Positions 9,259-18,049 of a stretch of 64,000 bases of DNA are shown in pieces; the stretch's first letter is position 1; each line of letters opens with the position of its first letter. The stretch is from assembly GCF_001422985.1 (NCBI RefSeq), contig NZ_LMNL01000012.1, positions 313,096 through 377,095 of the forward strand, written 5' to 3'. Source of the stretch: Methylobacterium sp. Leaf117 (GTDB taxonomy: Bacteria; Pseudomonadota; Alphaproteobacteria; Rhizobiales; Beijerinckiaceae). The position numbers and the translations under genes were made by a program. Under the pieces are notes generated by a model. It saw only the letters and a program-made list of their open reading frames with translations, did no database searches and was not told the DNA's origin.

Positions 9259-9684
9259 GGTCTGCTTCCTGGGCACACGTCGCAGGCGAATCGCCCGGCC
9301 GACAGGACCAAAGCTGGTGTACCACCGATGAGCTTGGCCGCACACGGTCCGGGCGACCCCGGATGCGCGTCGATGATTTGTAAAAGGACACGCTGTTGCT
9401 AAGCGGCGACAGGCTGTTGCTACGGGGCGAAAGCCATGGCGCAGATCCCCACCGACCACGAATCGCGTTTCATGCATGTTTCGAGGCGGAATCTGAAAAG
9501 ACGAATACTTGATATACAAACCTTGGTATAATGGCGTCGACCCAAGGGATCACAGCGATGATCCGCTGTATAATATCATGCCTCTCCGGGTTGGCTAAGA
9601 TGTGATCACGAACCGAGGACTGGCGACACGAAGTGTTCAGTCCACGGATCGCCCTCGGAACCACCATCCAACCGGAGACATCCC
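9259..9684. other. Divergent intergenic region with AT-rich core
   Basis: 426 bp between the divergent MASE4 kinase and the small secreted protein gene. The middle (about 9480-9590) is AT-rich for this genome and contains two exact TATAAT hexamers, at 9533-9538 and 9569-9574. Neither has a good -35 at 16-18 bp (the TTGATA before the first is only 12 bp away). Promoters for both flanking genes probably lie here, but I cannot assign them. Confidence 0.4.
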
Positions 9685-9933
9685 ATGATCAAGCAGCTCG
9701 CCACCCTCGCGGTTCTCCAGCTCGGCCTCGTCGTCCCCGCCTTCGCGACGCCCATGCATCACCCGGTCGCCACCCTTCAGGGCGCCGATATCGCCACGAC
9801 CGGTTCGCTCCCGACCGACAGGGCGCCGCAGGCCGGCCGGAGCCTCGACAGCTCGGCCAAGGGCGGCAACGCCGACGAGACCAATCATGCGGTCCCGAAT
9901 TTCGGCACGACGTCCGGCGGCCCCGCCTTCTGA
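9685..9933 (+). CDS. Small secreted protein, unknown function
   Basis: An 82-residue protein with a typical signal peptide (basic MIKQ, hydrophobic core, cleavage after AFA near residue 22). The mature part is about 60 residues, polar, with Asn/Gly-rich ends and no cysteine. A GGAGA ribosome site lies 7 bases before the ATG. The family is not recognised; short periplasmic proteins of this type are common in Methylobacterium-like genomes. It is followed 51 bp later by a second tiny secreted protein with its own ribosome site, so the two may be co-transcribed. Confidence 0.65.
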   Translation: MIKQLATLAVLQLGLVVPAFATPMHHPVATLQGADIATTGSLPTDRAPQAGRSLDSSAKGGNADETNHAVPNFGTTSGGPAF

Positions 9934-9984
9934 CTCCCGTCCAGTCCGGCCCGCCGCCGCGCGGCATCTCCAGGGAGACCGACC

Positions 9985-10185
9985 ATGAACCTGCTCGTCC
10001 GGCCCTTCCTCGCAGCCGCCCTGGCCCTCGGGTCGACGGCACCCTTCGCCCAGACCTACACACCCCCGGCGGGACTCGCCGCCGCCGGGGCACCGGGGGG
10101 CCAGACCGCCCGAACCCCGGCGACACAGGATCGGGGGGAGGGCGCCCCGCGCCGCCATCACGGCCTCCTGCGCACCCACCCGTGA
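9985..10185 (+). CDS. Small secreted Pro/Ala-rich protein
   Basis: A 66-residue protein with a signal peptide (MNLLVRP, then an Ala/Leu core, cleavage after PFAQ near 24). The mature peptide is only about 40 residues, rich in Pro, Ala, Gly and Thr and ending with a His/Arg cluster. A CAGGGAGA site lies 6 bases before the ATG. The family is not recognised. It sits 51 bp after another small secreted protein and converges with the oxidoreductase gene at 10197. Confidence 0.55.
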   Translation: MNLLVRPFLAAALALGSTAPFAQTYTPPAGLAAAGAPGGQTARTPATQDRGEGAPRRHHGLLRTHP

Positions 10186-10196
10186 CGGGAAGCGAG

Positions 10197-11900
10197 TCAG
10201 GGATCCGGATGTAGGAAGGCGTGGACCGCCTGGACAACCACCGAGCCCTCGCCGACGCCGGAGGCGACCCGCTTCACCGAGCCCGCCCGGACGTCGCCGA
10301 CGGCGTAGAGGCCGGGCACGACGGTGGCGTAGGGCGACGTGGCCGGTAGCCCGTCCCGGTTCATCCCCGTCGGCACGAAGCCCTTCGGATCGAGGGCGAG
10401 GCACTCCGCCAGCCATCCGGTGTTCGGCACCGCGCCGATCATGACAAAGATGTTCCCGATCGGCCGGGTCTCGCCGAGGCCGGTCGACCGGGCGCGCCAC
10501 GTCACCGACGTCAGCGTATCGTCGCCGTGCAGCGCCTCGATCTCGGTCCGGGTATGCAGGGTTATGCGCGGCGACGACGCGATCCGACGCACGAGATAGT
10601 CCGACATGGTGGCGGCCAGCCCGTCCGCCCGCACCAGGAGATGGACGTGCGCCACGGTGCGGGACAGGAACATCGCGGCCTGACCGGCCGAGTTCCCGCC
10701 GCCGACCACGATCACCTCGGCGCCCGTACAGAGCTGCGCCTCCATGGCCGTGGCGGCGTAATGAATGCCCTGGCCCTCGAAATGGGCGTAGCGCGGCAAG
10801 TCCAGCCGGCGATAGCGCGCCCCCGTGGCAGCGATGACCGCACGGACCGGAACGCTTCCGCCGTCCTCCAGGACCACCCGGAAGGCCGAACCGCCGCAAT
10901 CGAGCTGCGCCGCCATGCGGGAGATCGCGAGCCGCGCCCCGAATTTCTGCGCCTGGACCTGGGCCCGACCGGCGAGCGCCTGGCCCGAGATGCCGGTGGG
11001 AAAACCCAGATAGTTTTCGATTTTCGAGGAGGTCCCGGCCTGCCCGCCCGGGGCCATCCCCTCGATCACGATGGTGTCGAGTCCCTCTGAGGCAGCATAG
11101 ACGGCGGCCGCGAGGCCCGCCGGACCGGCGCCGATCACCGCCACGTCGTAGATGCGGCCCGGGTCGAGGGCTTCGGTCAGGCCGAGCGCATCCGCCAGGG
11201 CCGCGTTCGAGGGATTGCGCAGCACGGCCTCGCCCGGGGCGATCACCACCGGCAGGTCGGCTGCCGTGAGGCCGAACCCCTGGAGGGCGTGCCGGGCCTC
11301 GGGGTCGAGGGCGATGTCGAGAATGCGGTGGGGATAGGCGTTGCGAACGAGGAAGCGTTCGAGACGCAACGTTTCACGGTGATGGCCAAGGCCGATCAGC
11401 ACCACGCCACCCCGTCCGTGCCGGATCAGTCCGACCCGGCGCAGGATGAACGCCCGCATGATGATCTCGCCGATATCTGGCTCCGCCGTCACCAGGCGGC
11501 GGAAGTCGCTGCGCGGGATGCGGACCACCCGCGTCTCCACGGCGGCCCGGCCCGAAACCAGGATCTCGCGATCGTTGAGCAGATCGAGCTCGCCGGTGAA
11601 CTGGCGGGCGGTGTGCACGGTGAACACTGTGGCGGCCCCCGCATGATCGGTCTCGAACATGTCGACCTGACCCGAGAGGACCAGGAAGAAGTCCACGCTG
11701 CGCTGGCCGCGCGAGAACAGCAGCGTCCCGGCCGCAAGGATCTCCTCGGTGCCATAGGCGGCCACCCGCTGCGCCATTTCCGCGATCAGGTGGGGAAAGG
11801 TCTGCGCGGAGCGATCGTCGCCCCCGGCGTCCGGTGCCACATTCGTAGGCGCCGAATCTTGGGGCGCCGAATCTTGGGGCGCCGAATTCGTGTCGGTCAC
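10197..11900 (-). CDS. Cyclic-nucleotide-binding / thioredoxin-reductase-like fusion
   Basis: A 567-residue soluble protein. Residues about 45-160 form a Crp-type cyclic-nucleotide-binding fold (ILAAGTLLFSRG, a GELDLL segment, then an R-rich end). A short thioredoxin-like linker follows (about 165-245), then a thioredoxin-reductase-type FAD/NAD(P)H domain from about 253 with GAGPAGLAAA (FAD), VVGGGNSAGQAA (NADPH) and YAVGDVR near the end. The redox CxxC found between the NADPH-site elements of true thioredoxin reductases is missing: the equivalent stretch just before the NADPH glycine motif reads YAATAMEAQLC. It therefore probably reduces something other than thioredoxin, under control of a nucleotide or redox signal. 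The N-terminus carries a 15-bp repeat coding SAPQD. Confidence 0.88.
   Translation of the reverse strand: MTDTNSAPQDSAPQDSAPTNVAPDAGGDDRSAQTFPHLIAEMAQRVAAYGTEEILAAGTLLFSRGQRSVDFFLVLSGQVDMFETDHAGAATVFTVHTARQFTGELDLLNDREILVSGRAAVETRVVRIPRSDFRRLVTAEPDIGEIIMRAFILRRVGLIRHGRGGVVLIGLGHHRETLRLERFLVRNAYPHRILDIALDPEARHALQGFGLTAADLPVVIAPGEAVLRNPSNAALADALGLTEALDPGRIYDVAVIGAGPAGLAAAVYAASEGLDTIVIEGMAPGGQAGTSSKIENYLGFPTGISGQALAGRAQVQAQKFGARLAISRMAAQLDCGGSAFRVVLEDGGSVPVRAVIAATGARYRRLDLPRYAHFEGQGIHYAATAMEAQLCTGAEVIVVGGGNSAGQAAMFLSRTVAHVHLLVRADGLAATMSDYLVRRIASSPRITLHTRTEIEALHGDDTLTSVTWRARSTGLGETRPIGNIFVMIGAVPNTGWLAECLALDPKGFVPTGMNRDGLPATSPYATVVPGLYAVGDVRAGSVKRVASGVGEGSVVVQAVHAFLHPDP
11848..11889 (-). repeat. 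15-bp in-frame tandem repeat at gene start
   Basis: Nearly three copies of ggcgccgaatcttgg at 11848-11862, 11863-11877 and 11878-11889. They encode the repeated SAPQD at the N-terminus of the cyclic-nucleotide-binding oxidoreductase. Confidence 0.85.
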
Positions 11901-12364
11901 GTCAGCGCACTCCGTGTCTTCGAACGCGGTATTTTAGATCCGGTGGGGCGCTCGGGCCACGCCTGATCCGCGCGCCGTCCCGCCGGGTCGGTGCGAGCGA
12001 GGCTGGACGACGGCGTCGCGTCGCGCTTGTCCGATCGCGCGTCGTTTTGTACGGAGCCGCCCCCATCGAGGCGTGGGGTGATCCGACGCGGAACGCGCCC
12101 GGACACAGGGATTGGATCGTCCAATCTGCAAGCGGAACATGCAAGATTCGCAGTCCTGTCAGGATCGAGGACAGGGGGTCGGCTGCCGGTCCCGGCAAGC
12201 CCGGGAGGAACGGAGCGAACGCATGCGGACGCAGACCCGAGAGGCGGCGCGCCGAAGGGCGCGGAGGCGTGTGCCGTGAAGGTTGTGCGTCGAGCCCGGC
12301 TGTCGTCGGCCGTCCCGAGCCGACGGAGATGCACGCTCGTCCCAAGCAGGCGCGCGAAGTTTCG
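11901..12364. other. Divergent intergenic region with palindrome
   Basis: 464 bp between the oxidoreductase and the FixL-like kinase, which point away from each other. Long spurious open frames cross it. The only structure I see is a perfect 6-3-6 palindrome at 12111-12125 (listed separately), followed by two direct copies of tgcaag within 25 bp. If the kinase used an earlier ATG (12329), the region would end there. Confidence 0.45.
12111..12125. promoter_or_regulatory. Candidate operator palindrome
   Basis: Perfect inverted repeat ATTGGA-TCG-TCCAAT in the shared upstream region of a nucleotide-binding oxidoreductase and a sensor kinase. The size and symmetry suit a dimeric regulator. No cognate regulator can be named from sequence. 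Confidence 0.3.
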
Positions 12365-14299
12365 ATGGACGCGCGCCTCGTAGCCGGTCCATCCGCTCTC
12401 GGCACCGGCGACGAAGGCCGCGGACGCCTGAGAGGCCTCGGCGCGCTCGCGCTCGGCTGTGCGGCGGCGCTGTTCCTCATCGATGCGTTCACCCCGCTGG
12501 AGGGGGCGGTGGCCGTCCTCTACGTCGTCGTCGTGCTGATGGCGGCGCGGGCCTTCGAGCGGAATGGCGTCATCCGGGTGGCGATCGGCTGCCTGATGCT
12601 GACGGCGGTGGCCTACCTGCTGTCGCACGACCCGCTCGACCGCGATTCCGCATTGCTGCGCGCGTTCGTCAGCCTCGCGGCGATCGGGGTGAGCACTCTG
12701 CTGGTGCTGCGCAACCAGGCGACCGCCACCATCCTGGCCGAGCAGGCCGAACTGCTCGAACTCACCCACGACCCGATCTTCGTGCGCGCGCCGAGCGGGA
12801 TCGCGACGTTCTGGAACCGGGCGGCGGAGGATCTCTACGGCTGGCGCCGGGACGAGGTTCGGGGCCGGCGGGTCCACGCGCTGCTGCGCACCGTCTTCCC
12901 GGACGGGGAGGCGGCGATCCGGGCCGAATTGATGCGAACCGGGCGATGGGAGGGCGAGCTGGTCCAGTCCGTCCGGTCGGGGGCCAAGGTGGTGGTCGAG
13001 AGCCGCTGGTCGCTCCAGCGCGATGCGCGCGGCGAGCCGGTCGCGATCCTGGAGACCAATACCGACATCACGGAGCGCCGCCGCGCACACGCAGCCCTGG
13101 TGCAGAGCGAGCGTCGCTACCGCACCATCTTCGACAGCGCGCGGGTCTCGATCCTGCAGCAGGATTGGCGAGCGGTCCGGGCGGCCCTCGATGCGCTCCC
13201 GGCCGAGACGCGCGCAACGCTCGGGACCTATCTCGACGGGCATCCCGAGATGGTTCGCACCCTGCGCCGCAGCGTCACCATCGTCGAGGCGAACGCGGAG
13301 ATGCGGCGCCTGATCGGAGCCGGGGAGGAAGCGGCGCCCCCCCGCACCCTCGACGCGTACCTGCCCGACGACGAGCCGACCTTCGCCGCTTCCCTGGCCG
13401 CACTCGCGCGCGGCGACGCGTTCTTCGAGGGCGAGACGGCGATCCGGACGCTGTCGGGCGCACGGGTGCCGATCCTGTTCGGCATCACCTTCCCCTCCGA
13501 GCCCGGCGGGTTCGAGTGCGTGCTGGTCTTCGCGGTCGACATCACCGAGCGCAAGCAAGCCCAGGAAGCACTCCTCGCCGTCCAGGCCGAGCTGGCTCAC
13601 GCCGCGCGCGTCACCACGCTCGGCGAACTGACTGCCTCGATCGCCCACGAGGTGAACCAGCCCCTGGCGGCGATCGTCACCAATGCCGAGGCGGCCCTGC
13701 GCTGGCTTCGACGGGATGTTCCAGACCTGATGGAAGCCGCATCGGCCCTGCGCCGGGTCGTGGCAAGCGGGACGCGCGCGGGCGAGATCGTGTCCCGCAT
13801 CCGCACCTTCCTGGCCAAGGCACCGCCCCCGCGCGACTGGATCGACCTGCGCGAGATGATCGATGAATCGGCCCAGTTGCTGGAGCGTGAATTGGCGCGC
13901 AGCGGCGTGCGCCTGATGCGAGAGCTGGCATCCGACCTGCCCGCCATCCTGGGCGACCGGGTGCAGGTGCAGCAGGTGCTGATCAACCTGATGATCAATG
14001 CCGTGCAGGCCATGGCGACGGTCGACGACCGTCCCCGTCGTCTCATCCTCCGAGTCGCAGCGGACGCGGCGGCGGTCCGCGTCACCGTGGCGGACAATGG
14101 CGCGGGCATCCCGGATGAGGTCGTCGAGCAGGTGTTCCGACCCTTCTTCACCACCAAGCCCGACGGGATGGGCATGGGGCTGGCGATCTGCCGCTCGACC
14201 ATCGAGGCCCATGGCGGTCGCCTCTGGGTCTCCGGCCACGAGGGGCCAGGCGCCGCCTTCCACTTCACGATCCCCACGACGCCCGGGAGGCGTTCATGA
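12365..14299 (+). CDS. FixL/DctB-like membrane sensor histidine kinase
   Basis: A 644-residue kinase. Four or so hydrophobic segments occupy residues 20-115 (a short MASE-like membrane region). They are followed by a PAS domain (about 135-245, ending NTDITERR), a second, degenerate PAS-like region (about 250-395, ending VDITERKQ), and a kinase core with the H-box IAHEVNQPLAAI and ATPase domain (NLMINAVQAM, DNGAGI, GMGMGL). HEVNQPL is typical of the FixL/DctB/NtrY-like group. Starts at 12329 or 12365 are both possible; 12365 was preferred because the earlier ATG abuts its ribosome site. Its stop overlaps the start of a FixJ-like regulator (ATGA), so the two are a cognate pair. Confidence 0.85.
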   Translation: MDARLVAGPSALGTGDEGRGRLRGLGALALGCAAALFLIDAFTPLEGAVAVLYVVVVLMAARAFERNGVIRVAIGCLMLTAVAYLLSHDPLDRDSALLRAFVSLAAIGVSTLLVLRNQATATILAEQAELLELTHDPIFVRAPSGIATFWNRAAEDLYGWRRDEVRGRRVHALLRTVFPDGEAAIRAELMRTGRWEGELVQSVRSGAKVVVESRWSLQRDARGEPVAILETNTDITERRRAHAALVQSERRYRTIFDSARVSILQQDWRAVRAALDALPAETRATLGTYLDGHPEMVRTLRRSVTIVEANAEMRRLIGAGEEAAPPRTLDAYLPDDEPTFAASLAALARGDAFFEGETAIRTLSGARVPILFGITFPSEPGGFECVLVFAVDITERKQAQEALLAVQAELAHAARVTTLGELTASIAHEVNQPLAAIVTNAEAALRWLRRDVPDLMEAASALRRVVASGTRAGEIVSRIRTFLAKAPPPRDWIDLREMIDESAQLLERELARSGVRLMRELASDLPAILGDRVQVQQVLINLMINAVQAMATVDDRPRRLILRVAADAAAVRVTVADNGAGIPDEVVEQVFRPFFTTKPDGMGMGLAICRSTIEAHGGRLWVSGHEGPGAAFHFTIPTTPGRRS

Positions 14300-15018
14300 G
14301 ACGCAACGGCGCAACGGAACCCGCCCGCCCTACGGCCGCGCCCCCCACGGTGTTCGTGGTGGACGACGACAGCGATCTCCGGGGCGCACTCTCGGGCCTC
14401 CTGCGCTCGGTCGACCTGCCCTGCCTCAGCTTCGGCTCGGTGACGGATTTCCTCGCCGCGCCACGCCCACCGGGCGGGGGCTGCCTCGTGGTCGACGTCC
14501 GGTTGCCGGGGGTGAGCGGCCTCGACTTCCAGGATCAGATAAGCGCGCTCGGGATCGACCTGCCGATCATCCTGATGACCGGGCACGGCGACATCCCGAT
14601 GTCGGTGCGAGCGATGAAGGCCGGAGCGGTGGATTTCCTGGCCAAGCCCTTCCGCGAGCAGGACCTGCTCGACGCAATCGCAGCCGCCCTCGCGCGCGAT
14701 TCGCATCAGCGCAGCGCCCACGCGGCCCTGGACGGCCTGAAAGGCGATTACGCGACCTTGACGCCGCGCGAGCGCGAAGTGATGGCGCAGGTCACCGCCG
14801 GTTTGCTCAACAAGCAGGTCGCGGGCAATCTCGGGCTCAGCGAGATCACGGTGAAGATCCATCGGGGCCAAGTCATGCGCAAGATGAAGGCGCGGTCGCT
14901 GGCCGATCTGGTCCGCAGCGCGGAAGCCCTCGGCATCTCGCCGGGCCGAGATCGACCGGGAGCGTCATTGCTGTCGCCGCGACAGTCCCCGAGGATGGAG
15001 GGCGAGCCCCCGGCCTGA
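14296..15018 (+). CDS. FixJ-family response regulator (REC-LuxR HTH)
   Basis: A 240-residue regulator. The receiver (about 15-130) has VVDDDS, the phospho-acceptor Asp in LVVDVRLPGVSG, Thr in LMTGHGD and Lys in LAKPF. The C-terminal LuxR-type helix-turn-helix (about 150-215) starts with LTPREREV and continues LLNKQVAGNLGLSEITVKIHR. The start codon overlaps the kinase stop by 4 bp, showing translational coupling and partner identity. It is a transcription factor whose targets are unknown; oxygen or redox control is suggested by the family only. Confidence 0.92.
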   Translation: MRRNGATEPARPTAAPPTVFVVDDDSDLRGALSGLLRSVDLPCLSFGSVTDFLAAPRPPGGGCLVVDVRLPGVSGLDFQDQISALGIDLPIILMTGHGDIPMSVRAMKAGAVDFLAKPFREQDLLDAIAAALARDSHQRSAHAALDGLKGDYATLTPREREVMAQVTAGLLNKQVAGNLGLSEITVKIHRGQVMRKMKARSLADLVRSAEALGISPGRDRPGASLLSPRQSPRMEGEPPA

Positions 15019-15125
15019 CGGCAAACCTCCGTATGATTCCCAGCGGCGATGCCGAAGCCCATATCAGAGCATGGGCCAACGCCTCCGGATCGCCGTGACC
15101 GGGCAGCAAACCCCGGGGTCAAGCC

Positions 15126-15509
15126 ATGCCAGCAGTGCCGGTGATCGCCATCGTGGACGATGACGAGGAGGTGCGGATCGCCACCGGAAGCCTGGTTCGC
15201 TCCCTCGGCTACACCGCCCGCATCTACACCTCCGGCCGCGCCTTCCTCGAATGCCACGACGCGCCGGTGCCCGACTGCGTCCTCACCGACGTGCAGATGC
15301 CTGGAATGTCGGGCCTGGAATTGTACCAGGGCCTGCTCGCCCGCGGCTCGACCGTGCCGGTGATCTTCATGACGGCGTTCCCCACCAACCGCCTCCGCGA
15401 CACCCTTCTGGCGGCCGGCGCCAGCGACTTCCTCAAGAAGCCCTGCGACGGGGCCGAGATCATCCGGTCCCTGCACCGCGCCCTGCACACCGGGACCCGA
15501 TCCACCTGA
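15126..15509 (+). CDS. Stand-alone FixJ-type receiver
   Basis: A 127-residue receiver without output domain: acidic VDDDEE, phospho-acceptor Asp in VLTDVQMPGMSG, Thr in FMTAF and Lys in LKKPC. It lies 107 bp after the FixJ-like gene on the same strand. It may act as a phosphate sink or competitive inhibitor for the FixL-like kinase, as FixT-like or lone receivers do elsewhere; this is inference from position. Confidence 0.88.
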   Translation: MPAVPVIAIVDDDEEVRIATGSLVRSLGYTARIYTSGRAFLECHDAPVPDCVLTDVQMPGMSGLELYQGLLARGSTVPVIFMTAFPTNRLRDTLLAAGASDFLKKPCDGAEIIRSLHRALHTGTRST

Positions 15510-15552
15510 GCCGCTCCTGCCGGACGGAATGGCGCCGCGACGCGCGCCCCAG

Positions 15553-16278
15553 TCAGGCGGGAATCCGTTGCCCGTCCCAGGCAAAGACGCCGCCCGAATC
15601 CGGGGGATTCAACCCGTCGAGCACCGCCAGGAGGTGGGCCGCGCTAGCCTCCGGCGTGAACAGACCCGGAGCCCCGGCATCGGGCCGGAACGGCCGGGAC
15701 AGGCCGGTCGCCACCGTTCCGGGATGGAGGCCGGCCACGATCGCGTCGGGATGGGTGCGCTTCGCCTCGATGGACAGGGTCCGGAGGATCTGGTTCAGCG
15801 CCGCCTTCGAGGCACGATAGGCGTACCAGCCGCCCAGGCGATTGTCGTCGATCGACCCTACCCGCGCCGACAGGGCGGCGAAGACGCTGCGTCCGCTCCG
15901 GGGCAACAGCGGCAGGAAGTGCTTGGCCACCAGGGCAGGACCGATGGTGTTGACGGCGAATACCGTCGCCATGGCGGCCGGGTCGAGGGTGCGGATCGCC
16001 TTCTCGGGTACCAGTCCACTCTGATGCAGGAGGCCCGTGGCGACGATGACGAGCCCAACCGGCCCGCAGCGCGCCACGCGCTCGGCCGCGGCAGCAATCG
16101 AGGCCTCGTTGGTCACATCCACGCAGCCGTAGCGGACCGGTTCGGGGACGACGTCCCCCAGGGCGGCTCCCGCACGGGACAGGGCGAAGACGCTAGCGTG
16201 CTCCCCACCCAGCGCGAGAGCGCCGACGAGCGCGCGGCCGAGCCCCCCGGAGGCACCGATCACCACAGCGCTGGCCAT
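15553..16278 (-). CDS. Short-chain dehydrogenase/reductase
   Basis: A 241-residue Rossmann oxidoreductase. The cofactor motif is GASGGLGRA near the N-terminus, NTIG occurs in the fourth strand, and the active-site YxxxK is YRASK. The start at 16278 gives the usual SDR N-terminus; 64 further codons upstream are open but have no ribosome site. The sequence resembles the C-factor/CsgA-like SDR subgroup. The substrate is unknown and there is no metabolic neighbour. It converges with the lone receiver gene (43 bp gap). Confidence 0.87.
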   Translation of the reverse strand: MASAVVIGASGGLGRALVGALALGGEHASVFALSRAGAALGDVVPEPVRYGCVDVTNEASIAAAAERVARCGPVGLVIVATGLLHQSGLVPEKAIRTLDPAAMATVFAVNTIGPALVAKHFLPLLPRSGRSVFAALSARVGSIDDNRLGGWYAYRASKAALNQILRTLSIEAKRTHPDAIVAGLHPGTVATGLSRPFRPDAGAPGLFTPEASAAHLLAVLDGLNPPDSGGVFAWDGQRIPA

Positions 16279-17141
16279 AGCTTCATTTACCCTGTCAATT
16301 TTGCTGGAACCGTTCGGACACCTTCGACGTTTCGGGGCGGAATCCGATGCGTCTCGAGCAGGTCCGGGGAGCTGGTGAGACGCTATGGCTGCACAGGCTC
16401 CAAGGGTAGATGAATGAGTACATCCTCGGCGTCGCACCCGGGTTCTGCACGGTTTCATCGTATTCGGCATCGCGAACGGGCCGCGCCGCGCGCGGCGGGT
16501 CCGGTGAGTTCGGTGGGGAACGCACGACGCCCGGATTTAGTGGTGCCGGAGCCCGTGGGATGGAACCCACAACGCTTGTTCGAGGCCCCGGCGGGCGGAA
16601 CCGGCACTTTCCATCCGGTCCTTCAGCCTCGCTGAGCATCAGGCTCTTCCAGCCTGGGTGGATCGCTACGAGCGGCAAGGTTGATGGAGATCACGAGAGA
16701 CGTGACAGGATTTCGCCGCGTTTGTCTGACACTGCGTTCTCGTTATCGTACGTAGAAAATCGATTTCCCCTCAACGCCTATGAACAAGCACACCGACAGC
16801 GCCGCATTTGATCAAATGACACCCTTCTAACCCATTATCGTTACAACAGAGATTCGGCCATCGAAAGCAATCGAACAGTCAATCAAAACTGTCGATCGTA
16901 AGCCGTCTCGGTATAAAAAGTGGCACCATTGTTCATCACCTGCTCTGACATTGCCTCTCTGTCCCAAAATACGCCTGCACGTATTTTTTTATGGTGCGGC
17001 CATCGGCGTGTTTCTGCTATGGCACCCGCAACAGCGCTCCCGAACGTCCAAAAATGGCGCGAAATTCCTAAATTCGATGTGGCACGAATTTCGCTGAAAT
17101 TGGCCAACATCTGATTAACTGCTGTTCGAAAGGACACCGAT
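16279..17141. other. Long intergenic region upstream of sugar transferase
   Basis: 863 bp without a credible gene. Several short open frames exist on both strands but none has a ribosome site with plausible coding character. GC falls sharply after about 16730, and the last 400 bp are AT-rich, which fits a regulated promoter region for the exopolysaccharide-type transferase gene that follows. I could not identify a specific box or RNA. Confidence 0.5.
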
Positions 17142-17828
17142 ATGAAACGGGATGATTACGTGGCGGCAGAACAATCGAACCTTGCGTTTCCTCTCAGCCA
17201 GACCCAGTCTCGTCACATCGGTTTGGCGGCAAAGCGCAGTGTGGATGTCTCGATCGCCCTGATCACCCTGTTCCTTCTGCTTCCGCTGATGGCCGTTCTT
17301 CTGGTCGCGGTCTGGGCTCAAGATGGTAAATCGCCCATCTTCCGTCACCGCCGCATCGGCCTTGGCGGACGGACCTTCGATTGCCTCAAGATCCGGTCGA
17401 TGATGGCCAATGGTGATGCCCTGCTTCAGGAGCATCTTGCGCAAAGCCGCTCTGCACGTGCGGAATGGGACGCAACCCACAAGCTCACGAACGATCCGCG
17501 GATCACCCCGCTCGGTCATATACTCCGCAAGACCAGCCTCGACGAGTTGCCCCAGCTGATCAACGTTCTGAAGGGCGAGATGAGCTTGGTCGGTCCCCGG
17601 CCCATCGTGCAGGCAGAGGTTGCCCGTTATGGCGCCGCCTTCCAAACCTGCTTCTCGGTCACGCCCGGCGTCACCGGACTGTGGCAGGTCTCCGGTCGCA
17701 GCAACTGCTCCTATGCCGAGCGGGTCGAGATGGACCTTGCCTACGCCCTGGACTGGTCGTTCTCACGCGATCTTTCGATCCTGGTCCGCACGGTCCCGGC
17801 CGTGCTCGCCCAGCGCGGAAGCCGCTAA
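17142..17828 (+). CDS. Exopolysaccharide sugar transferase (ExoY-like)
   Basis: A 228-residue polyprenyl-phosphate sugar-1-phosphate transferase of the bacterial sugar transferase family, which loads the first sugar onto undecaprenyl phosphate. One hydrophobic membrane segment lies at about 30-55. The cytoplasmic catalytic part has the RRIGLGG segment, [31 protein letters not shown] and [12 protein letters not shown] motifs. The length fits the short ExoY/PssA type rather than the long WbaP type. The ATG follows a GAAAGGA site. No other polysaccharide genes are adjacent; it ends in strong hairpins. Confidence 0.92.
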   Translation: MKRDDYVAAEQSNLAFPLSQTQSRHIGLAAKRSVDVSIALITLFLLLPLMAVLLVAVWAQDGKSPIFRHRRIGLGGRTFDCLKIRSMMANGDALLQEHLAQSRSARAEWDATHKLTNDPRITPLGHILRKTSLDELPQLINVLKGEMSLVGPRPIVQAEVARYGAAFQTCFSVTPGVTGLWQVSGRSNCSYAERVEMDLAYALDWSFSRDLSILVRTVPAVLAQRGSR

Positions 17829-17840
17829 GCGCGCCACGCC

Positions 17841-17889
17841 CGATCGCGCCGACATCTCATCTGCGCGAGATGTCTCATCCGCGCGATCG
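17841..17889 (+). terminator. Nested hairpin after sugar transferase
   Basis: Two nested inverted repeats: outer CGATCGCGC (17841-17849) with GCGCGATCG (17881-17889), inner GACATCTC (17851-17858) with GAGATGTC (17867-17874). It begins 12 bases after the stop codon. There is no T run, so it may stabilise the 3' end or act with Rho. Confidence 0.5.
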
Positions 17890-17934
17890 GATGTTCCATA
17901 CCCCTCGCCATCCCGCCTTGGACGATGACGGAAC

Positions 17935-17978
17935 GGCGAACCGGGCCGCGTGAACGAGGGACGCGAACCCGGTTCGCC
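17935..17978. terminator. Second hairpin, 11-bp perfect stem
   Basis: GGCGAACCGGG at 17935-17945 pairs perfectly with CCCGGTTCGCC at 17968-17978 across a 22-base loop. It lies between convergent genes (sugar transferase and the small secreted protein at 18050) and could serve both. Confidence 0.5.
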
Positions 17979-18049
17979 GGCCATCCCTCGCATGGGGGCG
18001 GGCAGGGGACGGCACGACAAGCTTGAGCGTTCGATGTTGCTCGGGTGTT

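Noticed and set aside
9533-9574. TATAAT hexamers as sigma-70 promoters
   Set aside because: Neither has a -35 element at proper spacing; the TTGATA before the first is only 12 bp away.
16414-17114. Short open frames in the region before the sugar transferase as small genes
   Set aside because: No ribosome sites, no signal peptides or motifs, and frames overlap each other on both strands.
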